Assembly (NCBI RefSeq): GCF_001723175.1
Contig: NC_064654.1
Location: 2,852,001-2,916,000 of the forward strand
DNA length: 64,000 nucleotides
Reading direction: 5' to 3'
Source of the DNA: Penicillium oxalicum
Taxonomy: Eukaryota > Ascomycota > Eurotiomycetes > Eurotiales > Aspergillaceae
Shown here: positions 13,726 to 30,125 of the stretch, one piece after another
Layout of the letters: each line of letters starts with the position of its first letter
How positions within the stretch are numbered: position 1 is the stretch's first letter
Translations under genes and position numbers: made by a program
Notes under the pieces: model-generated
Told to the model about the DNA's origin: nothing
The model's database searches: none
What the model saw: the letters and a program-made list of their open reading frames with translations, nothing else

Positions 13726-13746
13726 GGGGGGGGGGGGGGGGGGGGG
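13726..13746. repeat. Poly-G tract, 21 bp
   Basis: An uninterrupted run of 21 G on the plus strand, in a gene-free interval. The length of such runs is unreliable in most assemblies. Confidence 0.9.
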
Positions 13747-16700
13747 TGGTTTTTCTTGGGGGATCAAATGCATCTGACATGTACCTGATACCACGTATTC
13801 ATACCTACCGATCGGCCCTCTCATGGCATGAAGACCCAAGTCGGCGAGTACCTCTCGTGCACACTACTGACTACGCTACACACGCCTGAGCATGGCACCC
13901 TAATTATCCGAATTCCACCAAGATGACTCCGAAACGTTCGCCCAAGATGATCATGTCGACACACAAGGCGATTCTCAGCAGAGTCATTTCTGTAACCTCA
14001 CCAACACCAATGGAATAAGGAGTGCCCCGATTCGTCCCCCCCCTGTCCACAAGGCTAGTTCAAGTTGGTTGTCAGAAACAAAACGCGTGGTAGGTGGGCA
14101 GGTGCACTACCTTACTCAGGCCGCAAGGGCACTAGCCACTAGACTACGCGCTAAGCACAACGAGCGTCTCCACCGGCTTTATCCACAATCCCTGCAGGTC
14201 AACAGAAAAAGGTAAAAAATAGAGGGGGAGGGGGAGAAAGGAAAATTACGATTCAGCATTCATGCACCTGCGCAGTCCCACAAGTTTGTTACAACTCGAA
14301 CCGACCACCTTGACTGCGCCCTGGGGTTCCGGCATCGTTCATCGTTTTTCATAGAAAGCGGCAAACCCCTCCCAGCCTCAAATGTCTTGTACCACCGTAG
14401 TTGGTATTTTTTTAGGTGTCAGAGGTCAGAGCCATCAAATTGAGTCATGGTATTTTCTACTCTTCTTTTCTGCGATCTAGTTGGGTTTGTAACTTGGAAG
14501 AACGTGGCCGACCTTTGATCCGAGAAGAAAGGAGGAATGGGGGAGAGGAAGAAGGAGGAGTTGAAACCCCGGGCGCATCGGGTGGCAGTCTTCATAAGTC
14601 CATTACGATAGATCGATCTCGGACTGCTTGAGCAGCATGGTTTTTGAAGGACTTACCTATGGGTCGATGAACGCGGCAGTTGCTTGCAGATGAAGCCGCC
14701 TACGTGCCTGGGCGGCGACGAGTTGACACCCTACACCAGGGCGTAGAGATAAGGCACCGACCATGGACAGGCGACTCGGTGCCGTCTTGACGTACTGTGC
14801 CTTGATAGCACCCGATGGACGACACGTTACCACTTGCCGACGAAGTTGAAGCGCGGGGAGCAGTGTGGGGATCATCATTCGTGTAATTTTGTACCTTCAG
14901 ACTGTGAGTGTGCGGATTGGGGATGCTACAGTTCCAAGTCCATCCAGAGAACCTGAGATACCGACAATAATTGTCCACTGAAGAGGCTCAATTGGGTCTC
15001 GTCCGAGCGGCCGGGGGGGACGGCCAGAAAATAAGAATTGCACGGCCAGGTGGGAAAACATTTTCGCAGGTTCAAGAGACTGAATGAAGAACCGGACGCA
15101 AGGGAATTGAATGCTTTGTGCTGGTCATCATTCTAATCCGGACCAGCGGGCAACGGAGATCTTGACTGGTCCCTCACTAGGGATCTGGAGAAGAGCGTTG
15201 ATCGATTTTCGTTTGCGGGAGGGGGAGAGAAACACTCGGCCAAAAGCAAAGTCTTGATCAAGTCGCCGTTGTCTAAAGCTCTTCCACATGGACCGAGCGA
15301 TTGAACTCTGTGAGCATTTGACCCATGTGCTCGACGAGTGCACATCAAGGCCTCTTGACCAGCCTCACCCACGGACCTTTGTTTTAGAGTCTTTGGGGAA
15401 ATGGATCAATTCGGATCGAGATGTCCTGTCCCACTACCTCGGAAGAATGAATACCGGCAGTGCGTCGCCCGAGCCCAGAGAGGACCCAAAAAAAGGAACC
15501 CATATGGAAAAAAAAACAAATCAAAAAGACCTGCCTCTTGCCATCAACGACAAAAATTGCGCTGGGCGGCTATTGCGTGTTGCCACCTTCATACCTCTTG
15601 GCAAATGACTGGGCCAGAGCTCCAGAACGTGCCAGATAGTGGACCGCTGGTCACCGACCGGGCCCCAAGACGCCGGTGGAGCGAACGGGTCCGACCAAAA
15701 ATGGTATCGCGCGTTGTCGGAAATGAGTCGGAAAACAAATGATCGTCTTCCCAACTCAGCAAGGCACTAGGTTATCCTTCGGCCTCTCTCCAGTTGAGCA
15801 TGACCCATCGAGAGAGCTGGGGTATTGAAGCCACGATGTCTCGTAGGACCTCCTATGCTTTCATCCCAGAGAACATGTTACACATGCAGCAGGCCGGACT
15901 GTTGATCACTTGATGCAAGGGATCGGATTTCTCTGGGGAAAGTCTTTTCCGTGATGGCTCCCTCTCTCCCAGGATACATGAAGTATCCGATTCCATACAG
16001 GGACATGCATACGAGGATTCCAATCAATCTTTGACGAGAATGAGACAACCACAGTTCACCCATCACCGAGCTCCATCCGAGCAACTTACAAGCCTCGGTA
16101 TCGTGCGTGGCGGGTGTTTCGCTAGTAGTCAACCCAGTCCAGACCTAGAGTATGGGATTGAGCCCGTGTCACCACAGCTCGAGACGCCACTCGTCTTGTA
16201 TACGTATAACAGACCGACCGCAGCCTCTCCAGCTGCCGTTCACTCTGAGATAACCGCTAAGGACCTTGCGGATACCATCTCGATCGCATTTGTCGCCCTG
16301 GATCGCCGGTCAGCACGACTTTGATTAACAGCCCAGCTGGCCCTAGATCTGGTCAGATCAAAGTCACGCTCCACTGACCAGGTGTCTAGAGAGAATACCA
16401 CGAGCGCACGCGTCCAACTTTGATGGCATCGATGAAGGACGTTGCTTACATACCTACTACCTGCACCTACTTATATAGAAACTAATTTACAATACGATCA
16501 GCAGAAGCGTATTCGCCAGTAAGCCATATAATCACGTTCAATCTCAGCACACTGAAGATGACGTCGAATAACTTGGGGATGTACCACATTCGATGGCCTT
16601 TAACAAGGTCGCCGTAAATAGTCAGTTGAGAAAGACACAACCAAGATACACAAAGCTAGAGAGCACTGGCGCATCATTACAAGGCTCATGGTGGTTTCGG

Positions 16701-18626
16701 TTTCCACAAATGTCGGTGACTGCTGGCTTTCATTCCCGGACCGATTCAAGTACATACAGTACTACTATGATCTGTGGAGGACGCTTGATTCGACCTGAGA
16801 CATTCCTCTATCATCGTGGAGTGAGCCCATGCAGGAAGGCCCAAAGAAGGTGAGCAAACCTACCGACAGCTCTTCTACAATCCCATGCTAAATTAGATTG
16901 CGAATTCGGCAAATGCTACCTTCCAAGACCGCGAAACATCCACATAACATTGAGAATCATATTCGTGGCCCCCCCCCCATGAGGCTCGCAACACGCGACC
17001 GGTGACAAGCACAGGAAAATCAGTCCAGGTGTGTGGGGCCCAGACGGGCTGCAAAAATGGGGACACCTCCGCGTCAGGGCCTAGGGCTGTAGTCTGCAAA
17101 ATTGGACGATCACTATTCCCGTCATGTCTGGAAGGACAAACCAGAGGAAGCTGAACATCCAGAGAAAGAATCCTTTGATTAGAGGTTTCCTGAGTCTAAC
17201 GTAGGTACGCCCGTATGTGCATCTATTTTAACTAGGCTACCTCTCTTCAAGGTATCATCGCAAGATCAGGCCAGGTCCAGGGACAGCCAATCGGGCCGAC
17301 TGGCCAAATTCATCTACTTAAAAGACACAGGAGAGTGGCCTTACCTACCCAGGGAGTCCTTTTTGTTCGTCACTTACGAGTTACCACAAATGTAGAAGTG
17401 TATTTAATGTTTGTGATTGATGCCAATTTGCAAAATTTGATATATACAGTAAATCGCACGAAACGCTCCAGGTTTTCCATGGTATGACACGGTCGGGTGT
17501 GCGCTATTCGTTGCCGTCTGGCTGTCCGATATGATCACTTGATGGCACCGGTGGCATCTTTAGCGTCGTTGGCGTCGGCGAGAAGCGACCGTGCCCAAGC
17601 GCCCACAAATCCAAAAGAGGTTGCAGTCCTTAGACCCATCCGTGGGAGACGATGCCTCGGAGATAGCTCAGCCCGAGTCCTTCCTTCTAAGTCATCAGGG
17701 GAGCTGAAAACGGGCCTTCTGCATGTCTCTCGAGAAGGGGCTCTGTCTGATCGTATGTCGGTGTCGTGGGCAGTTTTGTGACTCTCATGTTTTGTGTCAC
17801 TCATGCTTTGCGACAATGGCAATCTCAGCATTCAATGAGGGTACTCTACTTTAAGCCTGGTAGTTTTACGTTACCGAGTTTGTCTGGACTCTCCGAGAGT
17901 CTCATTATGTGGCACAGTTGTAGCAGGCGAGCAGTAGGTATCATATTCAGTATCCTTTTGTATTCGGTATCCACTTATCCCAGTGAGAACCCGCCGCCAA
18001 GGTTGATCCAATTCCGAGCCTTCGGCAAGTGGCGGACAAGCACCCGTACCGGTCCAGAGGCACCTCCAGTGCCGGGCTATCACAGTACCTTTCAGGTATA
18101 ATCTTGAGACCTATGGCCTGTATTACTTTACTATGTACTGATTAGTGATCACTGAGAATGGCACAGTAAGGACTTGTCAAGTACGGCAGGTCAGTTGCAG
18201 CGGTCAAGTGGGGCTAAATACCAACTTCCTACCAGCCCTGCGGTCCGCGCATGATGGATACCTCCCGTGGCTGATTCACCTAGTAAGGCATGATCCAGAT
18301 TGGAGGTGTTACCGTACGTTCCGCCAGGGCGGGACTCACCTACTGTGACAGCCTGCGGAGGCTGCACCAGGGACCGATTACATAAACAATCCTTCCAGCC
18401 ACTGAGGGCTGCCCGGGGCAGATGCGCCCCGCTCGGATCGGAACCTCTTGCCTAAGGCATATCTTCCTTGCCTAAACGTCGCGTAGTCATCGACGAATAA
18501 CAGATCAACATCATGTGTACTAGCTGGCGATGCTTTCAGATTCGATGACTGTAATTATTGCACAGAATGCCCAGGCGACCAGCTCCCCAAGTGTAAACTA
18601 CAGGCCACTCCCGCGAGCCCTTCGGC

Positions 18627-21959
<3,333 letters not shown>

Positions 21960-22160
21960 CTCGAGGACTCGCAGACCTCATTGTTGCCATGTTTGTATGA
22001 AACGAGACCCACGAAATGAAATTACAAGCACAGTGAGACCGGCCGTGCCTCCGCAATGCACCGCCACAGCATTCCACCTTGAAAATCATTGTATTGAATT
22101 TCGAAGCAGGAAAACAGAGTTGAGAAGAGTGTCCGAGGTATGTGGGGTATACAAGCATCT

Positions 22161-23228
22161 TTAGAGCCCATTCAATGTATCTTGCGCCTTGATCGCATTG
22201 CCCTTGTCCACAAAGTCCAACAGCACAACGTTTGGGGCTCTGTTATACAGGCCCTTGCACACTGAAGCTTGCGCACCTATACTGCCTTTACCCGTTGCCG
22301 CGTTTGTAGTACCTGCCGCCGTGCGGTCTGGGACTTTGACTCCGAAAATATCGACATCCAGGAAGTGATTGACGATGTACATACGGCCGGATGGTGAGGC
22401 TCCCGAAGGCCTGTCGATACTACATCCGGAGAAATTCGAGTCCGTCACGTCATAAGGGGTCTCGAAGTAATAGGCAAACTCGTCGAGGATGTAATTCACT
22501 TTATTTGTGTTTGCGCCGTAGTCTAGAGCAACATAGGCGACGTTAGGGACGGCCTGATGAAGCACCGAATTCCAAGGGGGACGCGAATTCTTTGCAAGTC
22601 TTTTGATTGAAGGGAGAGAGTAAGAAGAAGTGGTAGGGTATAACGAACCTAAGAAGACAACCAGTCTTTTCCCACTCGAAATCATTTGTCCTAGAGTTGG
22701 CCACGAACCCAGTGGTAAGGGGTTGGACGCTGGAACAAATGCGTATCTGTCGATTCCACTCTTCGCGAACGCATTTCCAAAATCGGTGATATCCACCGAG
22801 TCGCCATTTGTGAGCAAGAGTGTGACGACTTCGTTGGCATTTGCATCAAGAAATGTCTTGATGGTACTAAGATAGGACTGCAAGGTCCCTGCATCCTCTA
22901 ACAGACACGACGTATGGCATAGCTCCAACACATCCTTGTTGATGAGTGAATGATGAGTCTGGGCCTGCAGGAAGCGTACTCCCATGTTCAGCTGTGCCGT
23001 CACATCGATGTTTTGATTCTGCTGAGGCAGTTCTCCCACGAATGCCGAGTCATGGGAACCGACGAATGAGACTGCCGAGTAAGAGCGCGAGCAGTATTCT
23101 GAGCGTCCATTGCAGACTTGAGCGGCAGTATGTGCAACAGCCTCCGTTGTGGGTAGTGCATTGGCTAAGTGGCCCAGAAGCGAAGAGACACCGAGCAGAG
23201 CCGACGCCGTATGAATGGGGGAAATCAT
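22161..23228 (-). CDS. Secreted PLC-like phosphodiesterase (PI-PLC X-domain fold)
   Basis: Two exons, 23228-22649 and 22522-22161, give 313 residues. The intron donor is GTTCGT and the acceptor CTCTAG, and splicing restores the family motif VVFLDYGANT. Residues 1-24 form a signal peptide (hydrophobic core ALLGVSSLLGHLANA), so the product is probably secreted. The barrel carries the X-domain first histidine in VGSHDSAF (His59) and a second in QAQTHHS (His92/93), followed by LCHTSC and NEVVTLLLTN. These are hallmarks of the fungal PLC-like phosphodiesterase family. No Y or C2 domain is present, so it is not a classical eukaryotic PLC. The substrate is unknown. Reading through the intron also stays open, so the unspliced frame is a less likely alternative. 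Confidence 0.85.
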   Translation of the reverse strand: MISPIHTASALLGVSSLLGHLANALPTTEAVAHTAAQVCNGRSEYCSRSYSAVSFVGSHDSAFVGELPQQNQNIDVTAQLNMGVRFLQAQTHHSLINKDVLELCHTSCLLEDAGTLQSYLSTIKTFLDANANEVVTLLLTNGDSVDITDFGNAFAKSGIDRYAFVPASNPLPLGSWPTLGQMISSGKRLVVFLGSLYPTTSSYSLPSIKRLAKNSRPPWNSVLHQAVPNVAYVALDYGANTNKVNYILDEFAYYFETPYDVTDSNFSGCSIDRPSGASPSGRMYIVNHFLDVDIFGVKVPDRTAAGTTNAATGKGSIGAQASVCKGLYNRAPNVVLLDFVDKGNAIKAQDTLNGL

Positions 23229-24779
23229 TCTGCTCCGATTTTGAATCTTGGGTTCCCTGCGGACGAGAGGCGCGCGCTCCGTGAGAATGTAGTAAGTTCT
23301 TGCAGGGAGGCAGCAAAGATTTCGGTCCTGGGCAGGAAAATCTTCAAATAAATAGGCCCAGCTCTAGAGATTAAACTGCAAGTGTGGTCTCCGGACGAGA
23401 GTCAGGGACAGTCACAGCCCCCCCTTCCCCCTCTGGTGCTATCACGAACAGTGTACATGGTTGTAAATGAGGGGGTGTCATGCAGGTGTTTTTTTTTCTC
23501 TCTCGGTCCAACAGGCTGAAAATGAGTGAAATCCGGCCCTCAGCATTCCACACGAATGCCGATCGTTGAGTGAGACGGCCACCCACACGACACTACGATT
23601 AGTGAGAATAGTGTATCACCGTGAGCGCGACGATGTGCTCATGGTCGCGCCAATTGAAATGATAGGCCCGTTTCCACGAGTCTAGCCTTATGGTCCTGTG
23701 GTCTAGCGCATGTGTTGTGGGCAAATGAGATTGTTGATGTTGACAGGGGGTTATCGCCCACACTGAATCTCCGGGTGGTGTGGAAGGTGACGAGAATCTG
23801 CAGCTGATTGGGGTCACTTGTCAACATCCCGAACGGGACCCAACGATGTTACCCATTCTATAAATCTCAGGACGATCTTGGCTATGATCGCCATCGCATG
23901 CTGACCATCCTTTTCATTTTCCCAGAGATGGGTGAGATAATCTTGGACTAGTCGATGCGCCTCGGTGGTGTTGCAGAATTCGGAACTACGCACTAACTAG
24001 AAGAGTCTACATGTACAGATGGCACTCCGTTGTCATACTATACAAGCCACGGGTCAGATCAGATCAACTAAATGCTTGACTTGATTACCAGGTTCATGCT
24101 CCAGTGACTGTCATGATATTTCCCTCCCCGCAGAGGACGAGAATACAAGTGCTCCTTCTCTGAATTAGTAGAGTTAGAACAGTAGACAATAATAAAGCAG
24201 GATGCGTTCATGGTGTTCAAAAAGCAAGACTCCTTGTCTCGACACAGGATTCTCATATTGACCATCCACGCAGACATACCTACCTAGACTTGATCAACTT
24301 GTTCAATTCAGACACTGCAATCATCTTGAAAAAGGGAAATGCTTTACTCTGCTACCGGTTTCATTTCGGCCCACACCAGAAAGTTGGGAACAATCACACT
24401 CGTCAGTTGACACCCTTGGACCACAGCCACACGTGGCTGGAGACCCTCCGCTGGTCAGCCCCCGCCAGTTGACGGGCCGAACCAGGCAAACAAAGGTCCG
24501 ACCAGATCCTCCGCCCGCTCTCACGTTAAGTGAACGCCCTCTTCTGGTCTCCTGGCGCGACTCCACATGTTTACCTCCGAAGCTCACCTTCCCCTCCTCC
24601 GGCACCCGCATCCGCATCCCGTCCGCACCTGCACTTGCATTCGTTGATTGACTCCGCTTGATGACCTGCTGTCCGCTCATCAAGGCCACAATCACACACC
24701 CAATCGGAGCACACCGCTGGTCCGGTCGACATCCAAGCCTAGTTCCGCCGGTAGCGATGAGCGCTCGGAGATCTTGCTC
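23229..24779. other. Intergenic, divergent PLC-like / vps8 promoters
   Basis: A 1.5-kb divergent promoter region. The last about 130 bp encode a plausible in-frame extension of Vps8 (reading ...STPLVRSTSKPSS...), but with no upstream ATG in clean frame. The vps8 start may therefore lie further left than annotated. Nothing else is recognised. Confidence 0.45.
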
Positions 24780-27700
24780 ATGAGCTCGATGGCCGAGGGC
24801 AGCGAGGGCTGGTCGAGAGACGACGAGCTTGATTTGGGCCCAGATGAGCACAACCATCCAGCGATCGGCTCGGACGCCGTCATCACCGATGTTCAGGCAG
24901 ACCTTCCCCACAAGAGCCAGAGCTGATCGAAGCCGAGATCGACACCGTCGCCCGCAATGCCGATGCACACTACGACACGGCAGAGCAATCAATCGATTCA
25001 GACGGCCTGCAACTTCCGCAAACTCCACCTGCGAAGCAAGCACCACCGAGTGCGTCACCCAGCGACATAGAGAGCACCGCGTCAATTCCGGATGACACCC
25101 CGTCTTTGAACGTAAGGAGGCGCACGCTGAGCACTTAGCGAGTGCGCGAGAAAGGTCACTGACAACGCGCGATTAGGGATCAGCTCGGTCGTCTCAAGGG
25201 AGCAGTGGATTGGTCTTTCGGGGCTCACCGCGAGCTAGCCCAAGCCCGGCTCACCGTCCGTTTGACCTCCGTTTCCAGTCCCGACTGTCGACGGCATCCC
25301 TGATTACGCCCCGATCGGGCTCTCCATTCCTTGCGCAATTGCACTCTCGACAGTCGTCATTCGCGAGCCATGCATCGCCAACTCCTGAATCAGAAAACGA
25401 GGTCCCTCCGAATCCCTGGGATGTGGTGCGATGGACCAAGTTACGAAAGATTTCGGGGCAGGCATTCTCTGAGATAGGAAAGCGCAACTTTGGCAGGCCA
25501 ACCTGTCTGACAGTGTCAACATCAATTGTGATTGGTACATCAAAGGGTATCATTTTGGTCTTTGATTATCAGCAAAGCTTAAAAGCGATCATCGGAACGA
25601 GCACAAAGGGTGAGTCTCGAGGCCTCGAATTGGTCCGCCTGTAGCTGGTAGGTGCTAACAAAACGCAGCTGTTGAATGCGGTGCAATCACCTCTCTCGCA
25701 TTGTCCGCTGACCACTCGACCGTGGCTGGCGGTCATGAATCGGGAGACATCTTCACCTGGGAGATTTCCCGCCCGTCACGACCGTTCCTTCACATACCCG
25801 CGATACCGGTGGAGCAAATAGAGAGCCGGGCATCTGACGGTCACATCGCCGGCTCTGCTGTGATTCATGTGGGCTTTCTGGGAACGCGGCGCACTGCGAT
25901 TGTGTCGGCCGACTCCAAAGGCATGGCCTTTTCGCATCTGGCCACACGGGGAACAGGATCTTTGGGCCGGACGGTGAAGACAACTCGGATTCTCGGTCGC
26001 TATCCACAGCTGCCGTCGGAAGATGCGCGCAGGAGAAAGCCGAGCTCGGTCTTGGCCTTCTCGCCGCTTCCACTTGGGAATGTAGAGCAATCGACTGATT
26101 CGATGGGTCTCGTGGCTATGTTGACTCCATACCTTTTGGTTATTGTCTCAACAACCCCCGTTGCTCGAACTCAGCACAAGTCTCCACGTCCAAAGGAAGT
26201 GCCTGCGCATAGCACCATGACGGGTGCTCTGGCTTGGTTTCCCGCAATTCGCCTCAAAGGCAAAGATAGCCAAACTTCAAACACGAAGCTCGTCTACTGC
26301 TGGTCAAATGTATTGACGGTGCTGGAGGTGACAGAAGCGGAGACCGATGGAACGACGAGCAAGGATCGTCCTGCGAGTCTGATTTTCCGAGCCCGGAGCA
26401 GATGGCAGGCTGACGAGGCTATCGTAGCTGTCCAGTGGCTAAGTCGATCTGTACTGGCAGTGTTGACAATCACTCAACGTCTTCTCATTGTAGAAGATCA
26501 TACTATGCACGTGACGGACTCTATCGATCTCGCGGGCCGCCATATCTATCATGTCGATCTCTTCTCATCTCAACTGCACAATGTGGTTGAGCAGCTGGAT
26601 GAAGAAGATACATCAATGCACGGAGTGGTTGCGGATGCCTTTTACATGAGTTTCCGTTCGTACAAAGGCCGACTCTTCCTGCTCGGCTATAATGAAGTAC
26701 AGTTTGGCAGTCTGTCTAATTGGGCTGACCGGCTTCTCGCTTTGATGGAAGCTGGCGACTTTATCAGTGCCATCCGCTTAGCAACATCATACTACACCGG
26801 AAGTGCGGAGAAGTTGACAGTTGGACTTCCCGATGAGGACGCTTTGAGAAAACCCATTGTGCAAGAAAAGCTGATCGAGATGATCTCGGCGTCACTCAAG
26901 TACGCATTTGGCCGGAACGCCGAGGCAGATAATGCACAGCTGGAGAGCAGGCAACTCGAAGACCTTGCAGAGGTATCAGTCGTTGCCTGTCTTCACATGG
27001 CGGACTTGGAATATCTCTGGGAGGAGGTATTTACCTGGTACGAGGAGAACGACTCTGCAGGGATATTCCTTGATATACTAGAACCGCGAATCATCGACGG
27101 AACTATACGATCTCTCCCTCCGACCGCCGTCAAAGCTCTCATCAACCATTTTATAGGGACTCACTCTACTGGCCGTTTGGAAGAGATCATCTGTCTGCTC
27201 GACACAACAACCATGGACATCGACCAAGTCACGACGTTGTGCAAGCAACACAACCTCTACGACGCCTACATCTACGTCTGGAATCGTTGTCTGATGGATT
27301 ATATCGGTCCATTAGAAGAACTGTTGCGCCAAATTCCCACGCAGCAACCGGAGACGCTAGTCAATGGGGACTATGCGTATGAAATGAGACGTCATGCCAA
27401 TGCGATGAAAATATTTCCGTATCTGTCATTTGTCTTTACTGGCCGCATCTACCCGACTGGAGAAAATATGGGCGATGACGAGGCCTCACAGGCCAAAACT
27501 GACCTGTACCAGTATCTATTCTCGGGCCGATCCTCCATGATGGACACTGCAGCCGGTGGGGATGGCGCGTTCACTCAGCTCAAAGCTATGCTGAAATTCG
27601 ACGCTTCAAGCTTCATGAGCATGCTGAATGAAGCTTTTGAGGATAGTTTTTTGAATGATTCTGAAGTCGAGGAGGGTCCGACTTCAGGGATTTCCATCAA

Positions 27701-29657
27701 TCGTCAATACCTGATAAGCATTTTGCTACAAGTGATGGACCCATCGATTTTCGATGCGATTGACACCATCTATCTTGACATGTTTCTTGCACGCAATCTC
27801 CCCAAATATCCACAGTACATTTTGCTTTCAGGCACCACTCTTCACCAAGTTCTGGTCCGACTCTGTCAGTACCCGGAGCAGGAAATGGCCGGAGATTGTG
27901 AGCTGAGTGCAGAGTACCTCCTGTCCTTCTACCACCCGCCGGACATTCAGAGCATGGTACCTCTCTTTAAAGAAGCCCGTTTTTTTCGTATTCTCAAGTC
28001 GACCTATCGCTCCGAGAAGCAATATGCGCAGTGGATTGCAACTTACCTTGAAGACCCACATGACCGGGCGGGAGTGTTTACGGCCTTGTACGACTGTCTC
28101 CGCTCTGGAACCGGACTGGGCAAGAAACAGAAACGGGATGTGATTGAGGTTGTCAAGCAGCATGCCGGAAGCATTGCAACTATCGACGTGAAGCGAAGTG
28201 CGCAGACAATGCAGGATCTTGCTCCGGAGGCCCACGCGTCATTCCTTCAGAGTTTGGCAGACAATTCCTATGAACAATATCAGTACCTCCAGGTATTGGT
28301 CGAGCCCCAAGGACAAGCCGGCGAAGCCAAGTCTGTGCCTCAAGTCGAGAAAGCGATGGTAGAGCGATATGTGCAGCTCCTTTGTCATTACAATCCATCT
28401 CATGTTGCAGATTTTGTTGATGGTTTGCGGATGGGCGATCTTCACCTTGACAATCTCCTTCCATTCATCGAGGAAAGCGGGGCCATCGATGCTGCTGTCA
28501 TCTTGCTCGCGCGACAGGGCCAGGTGCAAGGCGCTTTGGATCGTCTCATTGCTCATCTGGGCACGCTCGAAGCGGGTCTAGTTGGTATTCTCCACAGCGT
28601 TGGTGACGCGCCAGATGTTGCCAACACGACCGAAGCGATTGATGACCTGCTTGAGTCCTTGAAAAAGTATGCAGGGGTGGGGACGTGGCTGTGCCAAGGC
28701 CAGACCAAAACTGCGTATCAATCGCACACTTCGAGAGCGTCCGCCAATGGCCACCGGGGTGCGTCAGCACTCGACATGCCCTTGGCCTTTGACGAGACCC
28801 TCTGGCTTGGTCTCATCGAAGCTGTTGTCCGAATTGCGAGCAATGTCTTTGCACTGATGAGAAGCCACGAGACCAAGGGTGACAACTCGAGTGGTTCGAC
28901 TGCGATCACAGCGACGGAAGGTATCAGTCGACTGACCGCTGACTTCCGAACGTTGGTGCAGCAGATTTTCACCTCGCTACTCAACAGTACCGTGAAAGGT
29001 GGCGGGTCACCTGTCAGCGAACGGAACGACATCTCCTTCCTTCGAATTTTGAGGGCTTTCCTAGCTCGTGCTGCCAGCTGGTCTCCATCTCTGCAAGAGC
29101 TACGGGCTGTTCTCGCGTCGGTCTTCTCGGCTTACTCATATGAGAGAGCTCTCCTCTCGCTCGCCAACGGCATGCTGGATCGTGACCTCTTTGTGCACGT
29201 TGACGAGGTTGCACGGCTCCGGCAGCAAGGATGGCGTCCGCGGGGGCAGGCCTGTGAAATCTGCCGGCAGCGGATTTGGGGCTCCGGCGTGGGCTCCACG
29301 CACTGGACCGCGTGGGAGAGAAGACAGGCCGACGCCCATCAGCGCCGCCTTTTTCGCCGTCGCGAAGAAAAGGAGGGCGCTGCATCCGAGCGTGGCAAAG
29401 GCAAAGCTGTTGTCTCACGCTCGTCGGCTCATGACCACCACCACGACGTTGCCGATATGGTTACAGGTGCAGATGGGATGACACCATCTATTGAACCGGT
29501 GGTGGTCTTTGCTTGTCGGCATATCTATCATCGCAAATGCGTGACGGACAGTATCAACAGCCGTCAACCTCCCGCGCCTCATACACTCGGCTCGCTAGTC
29601 CCGCACGATCATCCTGACTGGCCGGTGACGGAATTGTTTTGTCCAACATGTACATAG
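24780..29657 (+). CDS. vps8: Vps8, CORVET endosomal tethering subunit
   Basis: Vps8 is the Rab5/Vps21-binding subunit of the CORVET tether, acting in early endosome fusion and vacuolar sorting. Exons: 24780-25111, 25177-25609 and 25669-29657 (donors GTAAGG and GTGAGT). A disordered N terminus is followed by the conserved WTKLRKISGQAFSEIGKRNFG block opening the beta-propeller. A long alpha-solenoid comes next. A C-terminal RING variant closes the protein: CEIC near residue 1450, then CRHIYHRKC and final CPTC, with a 70-90 residue insertion between the first and second Cys pairs. In exon 1 the frame changes between DVQADLP and QEPELIEAEI at about 24903-24910. One more C in the CCCC run restores a 1584-residue reading, and the exon lengths then sum to a multiple of three. 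The start is uncertain: the reading before Met at 24780 is also protein-like but is closed by a TGA at 24645. Confidence 0.9.
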
Positions 29658-30097
29658 TTTTCGTATCGGAAGCGGCTTACTTTATTTTATTTTGGGTTGT
29701 TTTGTTTTTTGCCTCCCCTCGCTTTCCATACCCCCTTGTTCTCCTCCCTCCCTGGAAGTTCACCTGTTTTTTCTTTGTTTGGTTGTATCAGCTCATTTCC
29801 ATCCATCTCTGTCTAACATATATACGTACTTTCCGCCTTGTGACCGGGCGAGGATCTCGATGACTTTTCGGGGTTTTTCCAATTACCTTGGAGAGGTCGG
29901 GATGGATGAATGGATGGATGGACGTATCATCATGCTGCGCGTCCACGATCTGGAACATCCAATCAATGGGACCAGTGGACGTGCCAATCGATGTGTCTGA
30001 GACTTTGATTCGCGCCGTCCCCTCCCGCAATTTGTGTGCTCCGGCCATTTCTTTTCGTCTGCCGACTAGCCTCGACATGGCGCTGTCTTGGTGAGCT

Positions 30098-30125
30098 CTG
30101 TCTCACGCAAGTTGCGCAGAGACAG
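30098..30125. repeat. 28-bp interrupted palindrome
   Basis: The two arms CTGTCTC and GAGACAG enclose a second inverted pair, CGCAA and TTGCG, with a one-base centre. This gives up to 12 paired bases with small bulges. It lies about 440 bp after the vps8 stop. It could fold as an RNA hairpin or be a protein-binding site; nothing ties it to either. Confidence 0.7.

Larger units (their letters stand above)
10718..18626. other. 7.9-kb gene-free interval
   Basis: Between the divergent snt2 and HELQ-type helicase genes I find no gene with recognisable domains or a chain of plausible exons. The interval holds the CT-rich snt2 leader, a heptamer repeat at 12244-12278, a 21-G tract at 13726-13746 and a tRNA-like box A at 14136-14146. 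The open frame at 12560-13093 (+) shows no family resemblance. I see no transposase or reverse-transcriptase motif. Confidence 0.55.

Noticed and set aside
14281..14330. CTCGAACC resembling a reverse tRNA T-loop
   Set aside because: The flanking bases do not form the five-pair T stem and no anticodon or D arm lies at the right distance.
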